Source of the DNA: Datura wrightii
Lineage: Eukaryota > Streptophyta > Magnoliopsida > Solanales > Solanaceae
Direction of reading: 5' to 3'
Length of the DNA: 64,000 nucleotides
NCBI GenBank assembly: GCA_035772735.1
Contig: JASDFA010000001.1
Span: 56,621,001 to 56,685,000 of the forward strand
Below, in pieces: positions 10,697 to 21,094 of the stretch (position 1 is the stretch's first letter; the number at the start of each line of letters is the position of its first letter). Both the position numbers and the translations under genes were made by a program. The notes beneath the pieces were generated by a model. It saw nothing but the letters and a program-made list of their open reading frames with translations, was not told where the DNA came from and ran no database searches.

Positions 10697-12030
10697 CTAG
10701 GCTTGAAACAAGTGAGGATATCTGATTTTCATTTCTTCCTCTACCTCCCAAGTCATCTCCTCGTAGTTCCTGTTACGCCACAGTACCTTGACAGACGCAA
10801 TATCTTTAGTTCTCAATCTACGAATCTGTTAGTCTAAGATAGCTACTGGAACCTCTTCATAAGCCAGCTCCTCCGTAACCTGGACATCCTGGATTGGGAC
10901 TACTCTGGATGGATCTCCTATGTACTTTCTTAGCATAGATACGTGGAAAACTGGATGAACGGATTCTAATTCAGGAGGCAAGTTCAACTCATATGCCACT
11001 TGGCCTATTCTTCGACGAATCTGATAAGGCCCAACGAATCTCGGACTTAGCTTACCTCTCTTACCGAATCTCATCACCCCTTTCATCGGAGATACTTTAA
11101 GAAATACCCAGTCATTCACATCAAATTCCAGGTCTCTGTGCCGCACATCAGTATACCATTTCTGGCGTCTCTGTGCTGTCAGTAGGCGTTCTCTGATAAA
11201 CTTTACCTTCTCCTCTGACTGTTTAATAATATCTGGCCCAATCAGCACTGACTCTCCCACTTCAAACAAGCCAACTGGCGACCTACATTTTCGCCTGTAT
11301 AATGCCTCAAAGGGCGCCATCTGGATAACTCAGTGATAACTATTATTATAAGAAAATTCAATTAGCAGCAAATGCTCATCCCAGCTATCTCCAAAGTCTA
11401 GCACACACGCCCGTAGCATATCCTTGAGCGTCTGAATAGTGCGTTCAGCCTGCCCATCCATTTGAGGGTGGAATGATGTACTCAAATTAATCTGCGTTCC
11501 CAGGCCTCTCTGAAATGACTGCCAAAATCTACCTGTATATTGTGCTCCTTTGTCAGAGATAATAGATACTGGAACACCGTGTAATCTAACTATTTCTCTG
11601 ATATACAGTTCGGCATAATCTTCGGCAGAGAAAGTGGCTTTTACTGGCAAGAAATGGGTTGATTTCGTCAGTCTGTCAACAATTACCCAAATTGAATCAT
11701 GTCTATGCCTGGTATGGGGTAGTCCTGCTACAAAGTCCATGTTTACTGCTTCCCACATCAAAAGAGACACAGCTATGTCCTGAGTCAACCCACCTGGTTT
11801 CTGGTGTTCCACTTTTACTTGCTGACACTTAGGACACTGGGCTACAAATTCAGCTATTTCGCTCTTCATACCTGGCCACCAGTAAATTTCTTTGATGCCA
11901 TGGTACATTTTCGTCGCACCTGGGTGGAGAGAATAGCGGGTGTAATGCGCCTCGCTTATGATCTGCTGGCGAAGCCCTAAAATGTCCGGAACACAAAGGC
12001 GGCCCTTACATCTCAGTACTTCATCCTCAG
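10697..12030 (-). pseudogene. Del-A2 integrase with chromodomain
   Basis: This domain inserts the element's cDNA into the chromosome. Read downward: zinc-binding HHCC region (HYTRYSLHPGATKMY ... CPKCQQ), catalytic D in NMDFVAGLP, second D in SIISDKGAQ, E in DGQAERTIQ, GPY/F module (FVGPYQIRRRIG ... HPVFHVSMLRKYIG), then a chromodomain ending HLFQA-stop at 10697. All catalytic and zinc residues are present. There are two in-frame stops: one after NNSYH (about 11325) and one TAG replacing CAG at 10829-10831 before QIRRLRTKD. Otherwise it is collinear with 40157-41478 of Del-B. Confidence 0.88.
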
Positions 12031-12625
12031 TTAACTAAAAATCTGGCGCTTTCAGTGCTGAATTTTGTCCTTAAGCTGGACCAGATCAGGATCTTCATAC
12101 TGTCGTTCTTTTACCTCCTCAACTAATGACGACACTACGGTGTTCTAAATTACCGCTCTGTTGTCCTCTGTCCCTGCTACACAAACGGCTAGGCTGGCTA
12201 ATTGATGTATTTCTATGACCAACTCCCGCTGCTCGGGCTGCAAATACGCCAAACTCCCCATCGATTTACGGCTCAGAGCATCTGCTACTACATTGGCTTT
12301 CCCCAGATGATACAGAATGTCCACGTCATAATATTTCAATAACTCCAACCAGCGACGCTGTCGCAAATTCAACTCCCTCTGAGTGAAGATATACTATAGG
12401 CTCTTATAATCTTTGAAAATATCCACATGGACGCCATACAAGTAATGTCTCCATATCTTTAAGGCGTGGATCACTGCGGCTAACTCCAGGTCATGGGTAG
12501 GATAATTCTTTTAGTGTTTCCTCAGTTGTCTGGAAGCATAAGCAATCACTTTATCATGCAACATCAACACACAGCCCAACCCAATACCTGATGCATCACA
12601 ATACACTGAATAACCCTTTGTACCT
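12031..12625 (-). pseudogene. Del-A2 RNase H
   Basis: It would remove RNA from the RNA:DNA hybrid. CDASGIGLGCVLM, IAYASRQLRKH, LELAAVIHALKIWRHYLYG and ANVVADALSRK give the acidic residues D, E and D. The third position reads FKDYKSL (FTDYKSL in Del-B). A stop interrupts after RQLRKH (about 12510) and another before the YIFTQRELNL segment. The tail (EDPDLVQLK) links into the integrase. Confidence 0.85.
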
Positions 12626-13560
12626 TTTGGCAACGCTAATACTGGGGCGGAGGTCAACCTGTCTTTCAAATCTTGGAAACTCTGCTCACATGCCTCTGTC
12701 CACTGGAACTTTACTGCTTTCTGCGTTAGCTTAGTCAGAGGTGCCACTATGGTGGAGAATCCCTCAAAAAACCTTCTATAGTATCCTTCTAATCCCAGAA
12801 AACTGCGGACTTCAGTAGGAGTGGTAGGTCTGGGCCATGTTTTGACTGCTTCTATTTTCAGCGTATCTACCCGTATACCAGCATCCGACGCAATATGCCC
12901 CAAGAAAGCTACTGAGTTCAACCAGAATTCACATTTGGAGAACTTGACATACAACTGACGGTCCCTGAGAATCTGGAGCACTGCCCGTAAATGAGCCTAG
13001 TGATCTTCCTCTGAATAAGAATACACCAGAATATCGTCAATAATCACTATCACGAATAGGTCCAGGTATGGTCTGAAGATACTGTTCATCAGGTCCATAA
13101 ATACCGCTGGGGCAATCATCAGCCCAAAGGACATGACTAGGAATTCAAAGTGGCCATATTGGGTCATGAAGGCTGTTTTGGAAATGTCTCTTTCACGAAC
13201 TCGAACCTGATGATATTCGGACCGTAAGTCAATCTTTGAGAAATATCTGGCCCCTTGTAATTGATCAAACAAGTCATCTATTCTGGGAAGCGGATACTTA
13301 TTCTTAACTTTAACCTTATTCAACTGCCGGTAGTCTATACACATGGGGAGCGAACCATCATTCTTTCTCACAAATAGGACCAGCGCACCCCACGGTGAAG
13401 TACTCGGCCTAATAAAGACCTTATCTAATAAGTCCTTCAGCTGCCCTTTTAATTCTGAGTTCGGTAGGAGCCATACGGTATAGAGGAATTGATATGGGCT
13501 GAGTGTCTGGTAGCAAATCAATAGCAAAATCTGTTTCTCTTTCTGGAGGAATACCATGTA
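12626..13560 (-). pseudogene. Del-A2 reverse transcriptase
   Basis: The order is RPSTSPWGALVLFVRK, MCIDYRQLNKV, KYPLPRIDDLFDQL, FSKIDLRSEYHQVRV, YGHFEFLVMSFGL, IIDDILVYS (about 13017-13046), CEFWLNSVAFLGH and RSFLGLEGYYRRF. Both catalytic Asp of the DD motif are kept although Phe is replaced by Ile. The GYHQ motif reads EYHQ and FGLTNAP reads FGLMIAP. A frameshift near 13435 separates the N-terminal part (RMAPTELR) from ELKGQLKDLLDK, and a stop follows YSEEDH. It is clearly homologous to 38676-39340. Confidence 0.88.
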
Positions 13561-14110
13561 GCTCATCTGGAAATGCGTCAGGGAATTCATTCACCACTGG
13601 GACTGACTGGCGAGTTGGAGGCTCTACCCGAACATCCTGAACTCTGACAAGGTGGTATATGCACCCCTTAGCTATCGACTTCCTCGCTTGAAGATAGGAA
13701 ATAAACCTACCTTTTGGCGTAGCTGTGCTACCATTCCACTCTCGTATTGCCTCTCCTGGAAAAGTGGTATCGGACTGTCTTGGTCCAGCATTCTGCATTT
13801 GCATAGCACAGAGCCAACCAATCCATACCCTTAATGGCGTCGAAATCGTCCATTTCTAATTCTACCATATCTACTATGGTCTGACGATCAACAACCTTTA
13901 CTATACACCCACGATAGACCCTTCTAGCTACAATGGAGTCACCAACGGGGTGGATACTGAAAAGGGTTACTGAAGCAACTCTGGTGCAACACTAAACTTC
14001 CGAGCCACAAATGGAGTAATGTAGGACAAAGTAGATACTGGATCAATCAATACATAAGAAGGGTGTGAGCAGATAGTCATCATACCAGTCACCACATCAG
14101 GTGACGCTTC
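13561..14110 (-). pseudogene. Del-A2 aspartic protease and linker
   Basis: The retropepsin would cut the polyprotein. The active-site segment reads VLIDPVSTLSYITPFVARKF near 14030, where related copies have DPGS. The catalytic Asp is kept but the following Gly is Val. Downstream come the remains of GMDWL and the linker FISYLQARKSIAKGCIYHLV and IPPERETDFAIDLLPDT that lead into reverse transcriptase. A stop follows APELLQ and frame changes occur near 13800-13900. Confidence 0.75.
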
Positions 14111-15477
14111 TGAATCCTGCCTTCCTGGTAAAGCATATGTGCGGCTTGAACCCGCACCTACACTAGAGGCCCCTGATCTGCTCCGACCCCTGCCTGCTGA
14201 AACTGAGGGCCTGCGCCCTGCCGAGGATGCTGTAGCTCGTGACCCTGCGGATTCCCTATCCTACCTATCCGGATCCTCCTGACCTCTGGCTAGGAAATTT
14301 CTCATCAGATGGCCCTCTTGGCCACAAATATAACATCCGGTGGAGCCATACCTGCATGCTCCAGAACAGCGTCGACTACATATAGGGCAAAGTGGTAGGG
14401 TATACTTACTCTACTCCGCCCTCCTCTGTAATGGTGAATCTACAATCTGCGAGTCTCTGCCGGTCTCTAACTGCCCCCTGCGGCTAAATCTGCCCCTCTG
14501 CGGCTGTGGTGGAGGCGGGGGTCTGGGCGGCCTATCTAACAATCGTGGCCTAGGTCCTCCTTAAGCCTCCCTCTGTAACTCAACTGGCCTATCCCTGTGG
14601 CGCTGTTCCTGATTGGTCCTCCTGATCTCCCGATGCCGATGCCCGATGCCTTCAATAATCTGGGCAAATGCCTGAACTCGGGCAATATCTATGTCCTCTC
14701 GTAGTGTGGCCATAATACAAGTCTTAACATATTCTGGATTCAACCCCATGATAAAGCAATGTACTCTGGATGCCATGGTATCAATAAAGGTCGGTTCGTA
14801 CCGGGCCAAAGAATCAAACTGCAAGGCGTGTTCCCGAACACTCATGGACCCCTGCTCTAAATGTAAAAACTGGTCCACCCGGGCCTGTCGAATCTCCCAT
14901 GGCAAATAGTGATCCAGAAAAGCTCCTGAGAAGCTGGACCAGGTCGGAGGGGAAACATCCCTCCCTCGGACCTTTCCCAGCTTTCATACCACAACACGAC
15001 GATGTCCTGTAACCGGAATGCTGCCAACTCAACTGATTTTATAGGCATGGCATGCATAACCCTAACAATTCTCTGTATCTGATCTAGAAAATCCTCAGGG
15101 TCCTCTGTCCGGTCCGTACCTATAAATTGTCGGGGATTCAGAGCCAAGAACTCTCGGACCTTCGAACTACCGGGCCCTCCTGACGACTCTGCAACTGTAG
15201 ATGGCATCGGCTGACGCTGAGCAGCCATCATCTGTGCTAACATGACTACCGCACTCCTAACCTCCTGGTCAGAAGGTATCGGTATAGGGACTGCTGGAGG
15301 TGGTGTCGCCCCAAGTGGCTCATGATGTGGTGGTGATTGCTGAGAAGGTTAGGACGATGCCTCTGTATTGCCCTCTGATCAGGCTGTTTCTACACGAGGG
15401 TGAGGCATCCTGCTGGTGCCTTCCCCTGCCGTAATATCCAAGCTCCGACCTGTGATAGGATGTCGTTGGTCTGACAT
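14111..15477 (-). pseudogene. Del-A2 gag
   Basis: Structural protein of the particle. The start codon is at 15477: ATG followed by SDQRHPITGRSLDI. The core reads LAQMMAAQRQ, FLALNPRQFIGTDRTEDPED, LDQIQRIVRVMHA, then WEIRQARVDQFLHLEQ and RYEPTFIDTMASRVHCFIMG. The RNA-binding knuckle near 14300-14345 reads CYICGQEGHLMRNF, a CCHC motif whose last Cys is Phe. Stops occur early (VETA-stop, ASS-stop) and a frame change lies near 14920-14950. Confidence 0.82.
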
Positions 15478-15673
15478 TATCTGTAATCAAAGAATACAGT
15501 ATGCTCTAGGGACTCAACCCTATACTGTACCACTCTACAGCACGACTGAATAAGAATAAAAGGCAACCACCCTATCATACCTTGCAGCCGCCTACCCATA
15601 GTATGTGGTGCAAAACACATCCATAGGCAAGACTCTACTTAGAACGACTTGCAGACTCCCTGAGATTAGACCT

Positions 15674-15685
15674 GCTCTGATACCA
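15674..15685 (-). other. Primer-binding site of Del-A2
   Basis: GCTCTGATACCA on the + strand, the exact reverse complement of TGGTATCAGAGC. It is followed by four bases and then only TGTCAC of the expected LTR. Confidence 0.85.
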
Positions 15686-15695
15686 AGTTTGTCAC

Positions 15696-15870
15696 TGCAG
15701 TTTGAAAAGAGGGAAAGTCTGAGCACCCTAAAATAATGACTAGTAAACCCATGTTAGAAACTAAGTGTGGGGTGGCCACAAAAAGCCCCCCCCTCCCCTC
15801 CAACTTAGTGTTGGCTATCCATATTCAATGATTACTAATTTGGTTTCTTTGCATTGTTTGAGCAAGTGCA
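15696..15870 (+). other. Leader of the accessory ORF, junction with Del-A2
   Basis: Unrelated to Del sequence. It contains an imperfect inverted pair around 15764-15815 (AACTAAGTGTGGGG ... CCTCCAACTTAGT) with a C-rich stretch, just upstream of the ORF start. Confidence 0.4.
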
Positions 15871-17140
15871 ATGGCATCCAGAAAAGCTAAAGGAAAAGGT
15901 GTTTCCTCCTCTATTGTAGGATGAAAAAGGATTACAACTGGAGTATCTACGCCAAAAACCCCACCAGTCCCTAGAGGCGAGAAGAGAAGGTTTCGCACCC
16001 AATGGGTGGTGGAAGAATGAAAGAAGTGGTACAACAAGCATATGGAGTCAAAGTATTTCCCAGAGGAAAGGATTGATCAAGAGGTCTGGCACTAGAATTT
16101 TTCCCGCATATTGCAGAGACTACATACCCTAGGCATGGACTTTGTTTTCAAGGAGCCCAGGGAGTGAAATTTGCACATGGTGTAGGAATTTCACGTAAAT
16201 TGGGACCCCACTTTTCGCAGTCACTCCGTAAAAATCCGGGGGCAAGTGGTACCATTTGAGGCACATCACCTCAATGTCATCCTGGGTACTCCTAATACAG
16301 ATCCACATCAGCTCACGCAGCTAAACATTACACCACCCTATGAAGAGATTTGGCATGTATTATGTGGGTTGCTATATACGAGGAGGTGGATACGACAAGG
16401 TGGACTCACCACAAAGAGAGAGGCTATCACCAAACATTACCCTATGCATGGATGAATAGGAAGGCATGTGTTTGGCTAAAGATTGTGTAGCTGTCTCATA
16501 CCAGGGTACACATGACTGATATCACCAGGGATAGAGTCTACCTGGTTTATGCACTAATGCATGATGTGGGGGTGAATGTGGGTTCCATGATTATGTCGGC
16601 CAAGAAAAAAGCTAGACTGCATCAGAGGCGCAAATATGGCTTTGGAGTCTTACTCACCACATTTCTGCGAGGCCATGAGATTGAGGAGGAGTCTCTGGAT
16701 TATTGACCAAGGGTGGACAGGCATGTAGTAGATATGACCAAAACATAGGTGCTATAAAGTGATATGGTCTTGTACTCAAACTAGCCGAGAAACATGCTCG
16801 TGATGATTATTTTGCTATCAGGATGTTTGGGATGCAGATGTTGCAGCTTCGTATTGGCTTAGGGCCAACAACTAAGGATGAGTTGTGGCAGGTAGATAGG
16901 GACTATTCGCTGAATGTGTATGTCAGGGCCATGTGCAAGATTGGTCTAGCCTTTGTGGAACCTGTGGATGATGATGTGCCCACTAATGCAGAGAGGATCT
17001 GAGAAGATTTTGACATTGAGTCTACTAATGATGAGGCAGATGACTCCGACCTCGGTGAAGAGATTTTACAAGAATTGTGGGTAATACTCATTTTAAGGGT
17101 CGGGCGGGTTAATATATCTGTGCCTATTTCTATTTGATGA
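15871..17140 (+). pseudogene. PF20167 (Transposase_32-like, putative plant transposon protein) accessory ORF, Tat/Athila type
   Basis: ATG at 15871 (MASRKAKGKGVSSS). Recognisable blocks are ESKYFPEERID, EFHVNWDPTF, VKIRGQVVPFEAHHLNVILG, DRVYLVYALMHDVGVNVG, KYGFGVLLTTFLRGHEIEEE and LNVYVRAMCKIGLAFVEP, followed by an acidic tail (DDDVPTNAE). These match the plant-specific domain found beside Tat/Athila retrotransposons. Its function is unknown. At least five stops and several frame changes make it a pseudogene. A second, diverged copy lies on the - strand at 23441-24502. The name comes from memory of the family and was not searched. Confidence 0.7.
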
Positions 17141-18785
17141 TTTGGGAACTATTGGTCTATAATAAATTATGATAGATAGACAATATGTAGTGTGAAATTT
17201 GTAGCTGCTAAACAAGATTTGGTATGTAATAGCTAGTAATTCTGTTTCTTGCATCTTGTTTATTTGATTATTTTTTCGTTTTGGGTCCCTTAAATTTTGT
17301 TTTTTGATGCTTTTTCCAAGGAGAGTCCCTTTGAACCGAGTAGAAAATCTTTTTTTTGGGTTAGTAGCAGAAATATTCATAGTTAGGGACTTTTCCCTAT
17401 GATGGATGGATGACGATCGTCTTAAAGGAAATTAGTCATATATAGGAAATAAAAACCTTCACTATTAAAAAAAGATTACTCCACTTGGATAAATGCTACA
17501 CTTCATGAGATATTTATTCGAAAGAGCAATAAAAGTGAGAGTACTCGTAGAATCACATAAGGCCTTGGTGTTTGACTCAAAAATGTAAAAAGAGGGATTA
17601 ATTGTGCTTGTCACTCAATAAAGGTGTAGTAAGTAGAGGGAGTCCATGTTAACCATTTTTGAGCCATGGTTCCATGTGTGGTGAGAACTTGATATATTCC
17701 TTGTGGACTACCATCTAAAATTTTCCCCCGTGTGTATGAACAACTAAATTTTGATATTAAATTTGTAGGAAATGATTAAAACACTTCTTTTGTGATCCAA
17801 AATCATTTTTGTACCATTCATTGTGCCTCCCTTAACATTATTCCTAGTGAACCCCTTTTGTGCCTTGAATCCTATTCTTTGAAAAAAGACCATAATAATT
17901 AGTTTAATCCCCTTTGTTCAAAATGGTCTTAGAATTAATTTGATCCAAATAGACCCTAATGCACTCTATTGATTATGTACGTCAAGAAAATGGTCAGAGT
18001 GAAGGTAAACAGTTGGATGAGATAAAGAGTAGTGTGTGTGTGTACCCAAATTGCTTGACACTTTCAAGAAAATTTAAAAATAAATAATAAATCAAATAGT
18101 GGAATAATTATAAATACAAAGAGAGAGTACACCACTCAGTAAAAGAAGGGATTACGAGAATTTGTGAGATGGGAAACGTAGGAAGTAATGGGGGAGAATT
18201 AGTTGATAAAGAAGTAAATCAATAAAGAGTGGAACATGTAAGTTTCTTTAAGTGCATAGGGTTACAAGTCACTATCAGCCAAACAAATTCTACCATCCCT
18301 TAGCTGATATTACTAACCCTGAAAAGTCCTTTGGATCTTACAAGTTATCATATTTAATTTAATAACACACTACAAGAAAACCTATGGTATGTGTGTTTGC
18401 TTAGAATATTCTTTGGAGTGTAAGTAAATTCATTTCTTGAGTACGCCCCGATATGAACATATTTATTGTATGAGAATGGGGGCACTACTTAAAAGTGAAG
18501 ACATCCGATGGTAAAACACTTTGGAAAGCTAATAACCTAGCTACTAGAATAAACCATGTCGGCCTAATTTTTTTATTTGAAATGTTCATTCACTAAGGTG
18601 TGATTCTACTTTCGGATACTCTAAATTTTAATTATGCTTGATTGAATGAATTGTATATCATGATTAAAGTTTTTACCATAACCGGGTGTGAGTGGTCCAG
18701 TTCAAGTGATGATGGAAAAGTTTAAATCGTGTCAAGGATGTGAAAGGGTTGTCCAACGACGAACAAGGTTATAAATATGGGTTGG
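17141..18785 (+). other. 3' non-coding region of a Tat-type element
   Basis: AT-rich with no frame. It shares a landmark near 18290-18330 (ACCATCCCTTAGCTGATATTAC) with 47000-47030, the equivalent part of the Tat-type insertion at 46031-48217. It ends in a decayed polypurine region (ACGACGAACAAGG ... TATGGGTTGG). Confidence 0.5.
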
Positions 18786-19190
18786 TGATCTTGGGTACAT
18801 TTATACAATCAAATGACATGTTTTTACCCATATTGTAACTTAATTTAAGGATAATTCAAATATGATAGAGAAACATAATAAGTGTCTCCCCTAATGTCTC
18901 CTCTTTTCTTTTTCTCTTTAATGACAATTTGTTTTAACTCCTACTTGAAATTTTTTTCATTTTTACAACGCTTTAATTCTACACATTAAAATAAAATGTA
19001 AAGGCAAAATAATATAATTAGTATTCAAAAAATGATTAAAAGTACTAAAGTATAAATAAATAATTGCTAAATATGTGATATATTGGCCAAACATCAGTGG
19101 TGATTACCAGTAGTTCAGAATATTAAAGAATGACAGTGATGGCTGAAAATAGCGGATGATAACAGTGGCAGCGAAGGTAGGAGTTTAGTG
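18786..19190 (+). repeat. Tat-type LTR start (truncated)
   Basis: It begins TGATCTTGGGTAC after GACGAACAAGG, the same arrangement as 47500 (TGATCTTGGGCAT after GGACGAACAAGA). Only the first few hundred bases are present before other repeats. Confidence 0.5.
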
Positions 19191-19228
19191 AATTTCCATC
19201 TTCATAGAAATCTATAATAAAGACAACT

Positions 19229-19680
19229 TAGGCCTCATTTTTTTGCAAATAATGGAGGTCTGAATCTAATGGTTTAGACCTTAGGTCATTAAGTGTAATT
19301 TTTTAATAAGATTTAAGCATTTATTTAGTCTGAGTAGGTCCTAATCATTAAAATCTAGAACAAAGTCTTAATATCATTAAGAAGTATATTTGTGTGGATA
19401 ATTTTTACCATCACTCTGTCCACAACCACCATTCATCACTATTACACACCTCTGTCATCACAACCACCACCATTACCATCGACAAATATCAACCACCACC
19501 ATTACTATCGACAAATATCAACCACCACCATTACTAACTATTTATGCCACCATTACTGTCGCCAACCACCCCTGACATAATAACAACCACTTGCAATCAC
19601 CACTACCACTAACCATTTCATTAAGTTGTTACTATGCATATCACCTCCATTAGCACTGTAGCCACTGCCATAGCCGTCAC
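19229..19680. repeat. Dispersed-repeat-like unit with CAC/CAT/TAC triplet array
   Basis: A left part with the words GAGGTCTGAATCTAATGG and TAGGTCCTAATCATTAAAA is followed by an irregular array of ACC, CAT, CAC and TAC triplets (19405-19620), including three near copies of ATCGACAAATATCAACCACC. It resembles short non-autonomous plant repeats with a triplet-rich interior. I see no clear terminal inverted repeats. Confidence 0.4.
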
Positions 19681-19689
19681 TGATGATGC

Positions 19690-21094
19690 TCAAATTCACT
19701 CCTCACGAGGAGTAGGAGAAAGTGTAAACGATAGTCGCAATATAAATACCCAACTAAGAGATGAGGTTGAATCCACAGGGAATAGCGATTGAATAACGAA
19801 AGTTGTCTATTGACTTGAATCAAAATTGCATACATGCATTAAAAATAAAAATAAAATATTGGGGAAAATAATGAGATCACAACTTGAATTAAAATCAACT
19901 ATCAAAAGAACAAGGCAACCAAATTGAATGAACAATTATGAGCAAGGGTCAGGGATGTGCTATTGATATGGGCTCGATTACATTGAGATTAACTATAAAA
20001 TCAAATTATTACTCATAAGCATAAATAACTTTGGATAAAGTGACACCCGATATTTTTCAATCAATTGGGTGCTCAATTTCTTGAGTTTTCTCAAACCCCA
20101 AAGCCTGAATTAATTAATCCAGTATAGCTTAGGCAAGATTTGAGCAAGTCTCTAGCCTCGAATCTCTAATGGGTGTATGACTATGGGTTTTGGCTATCTC
20201 TAGCCCAACCCCACACACTCAAGACCCAATTGCTTACTATTGCTTTTTTACCCATATTAAATTTCTCTTTTTCAAGCAAAAATGAAATAAGTAGACATAA
20301 CCCCATATTTGCAACTATTTGTAATTCCATTATAATTTAGGATAAAACAACATATTTATATTTAATGAGTAATTACAAGATTAATATACTATCCCTAATC
20401 AATCACATACCCCTAGAAAAATATCTAGCTACTCATAGATGAATAATACAAAAAGGATATTGACAAAAAATTTCATGAAGTTCATCATTAAGAGTGAATA
20501 ACAAGATCAAAAATTGACTTTAGTGGTGGTTTGTACAATGAAGAAGAAGAAGAAGAAAGGCTATTCAATATTTCTCTCTCTAACTCTACAAATCTAGACT
20601 GGAATATTTAGTACTTTCTAGAGAATGTACATAAATAAGTTAAGAAATGCTCCTCAAATCCTGTGTTGGAGGATTTTGCCCTTCAAAAAATGGCCTCTCC
20701 TGGGAGTCACCGGCGGTATGTTTTTTGCCCATCTACGGGACGCCGCTTTATCATAGGTAGGGTCAGTGACATTAGGGATCTGATTGACATTGGCAATGGT
20801 GGTTTGCAGGTGCTGACCCACATTCCGCCGGTGCACCTCCACTTATAGCCAGTATGCTCCTGCATTTCAGCCGGTGTTTCACCAGTTCCATCCGATGGAG
20901 CGCCAGTCCCTTTGATAGAACTCTAGTCCTCTTCTTTAATTTTATGCTTTTGTCCAGTTCCTTGCCTTCTCTGCTTAAGTTGAATGCCTGAAAAAATTAA
21001 AGAGAAAGAGCATGAAATCCTACCAAATGATTTGAAAACCAAGCAGAAGCTCATGTTCAAAAGCCTAATGAGTTGGTAAATTACCAAATCATCA
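19690..21094 (-). repeat. T1 3' LTR
   Basis: On the - strand it starts TGATGATTTGGTAATTTACC right after a G-run (ATGGGGGTT). The tail carries the segment complementary to GGTTGAATCCACAGGGAAT (19773-19791) seen in all Tat-type LTRs here. It shares order and words with 26846-28406, such as a CTATCTCTAGC sentence and a CTTTTTCAAGCAAAA segment. Confidence 0.65.
20690..20925 (-). promoter_or_regulatory. CCGGTG/CGCCGG-rich palindrome cluster in T1 3' LTR
   Basis: In an AT-rich LTR this 235-bp block contains CACCGGCGG, GGGACGCCGC, TCCGCCGGTGCACC, AGCCGGTGTTTCACCAG and GGAGCGCCAGTC. It lies 170-400 bp from the LTR start. Equivalent blocks are at 27930-28150, 24625-24880 and 25690-25970. Confidence 0.55.

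Larger units (their letters stand above)
7853..15695 (-). mobile_element. Del-A2: Tekay/Del-type chromovirus, 5' LTR missing
   Basis: Read on the - strand: primer-binding site (15674-15685), gag, protease, reverse transcriptase, RNase H, integrase, chromodomain, polypurine tract, then a complete 3' LTR (7853-10425). The 5' LTR stops after six bases (TGTCAC reading 15690-15695 on the + strand) where unrelated sequence begins. Most domains are readable over long stretches but stops and frameshifts prevent a full polyprotein. With one LTR the age cannot be taken from LTR divergence. Confidence 0.9.
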
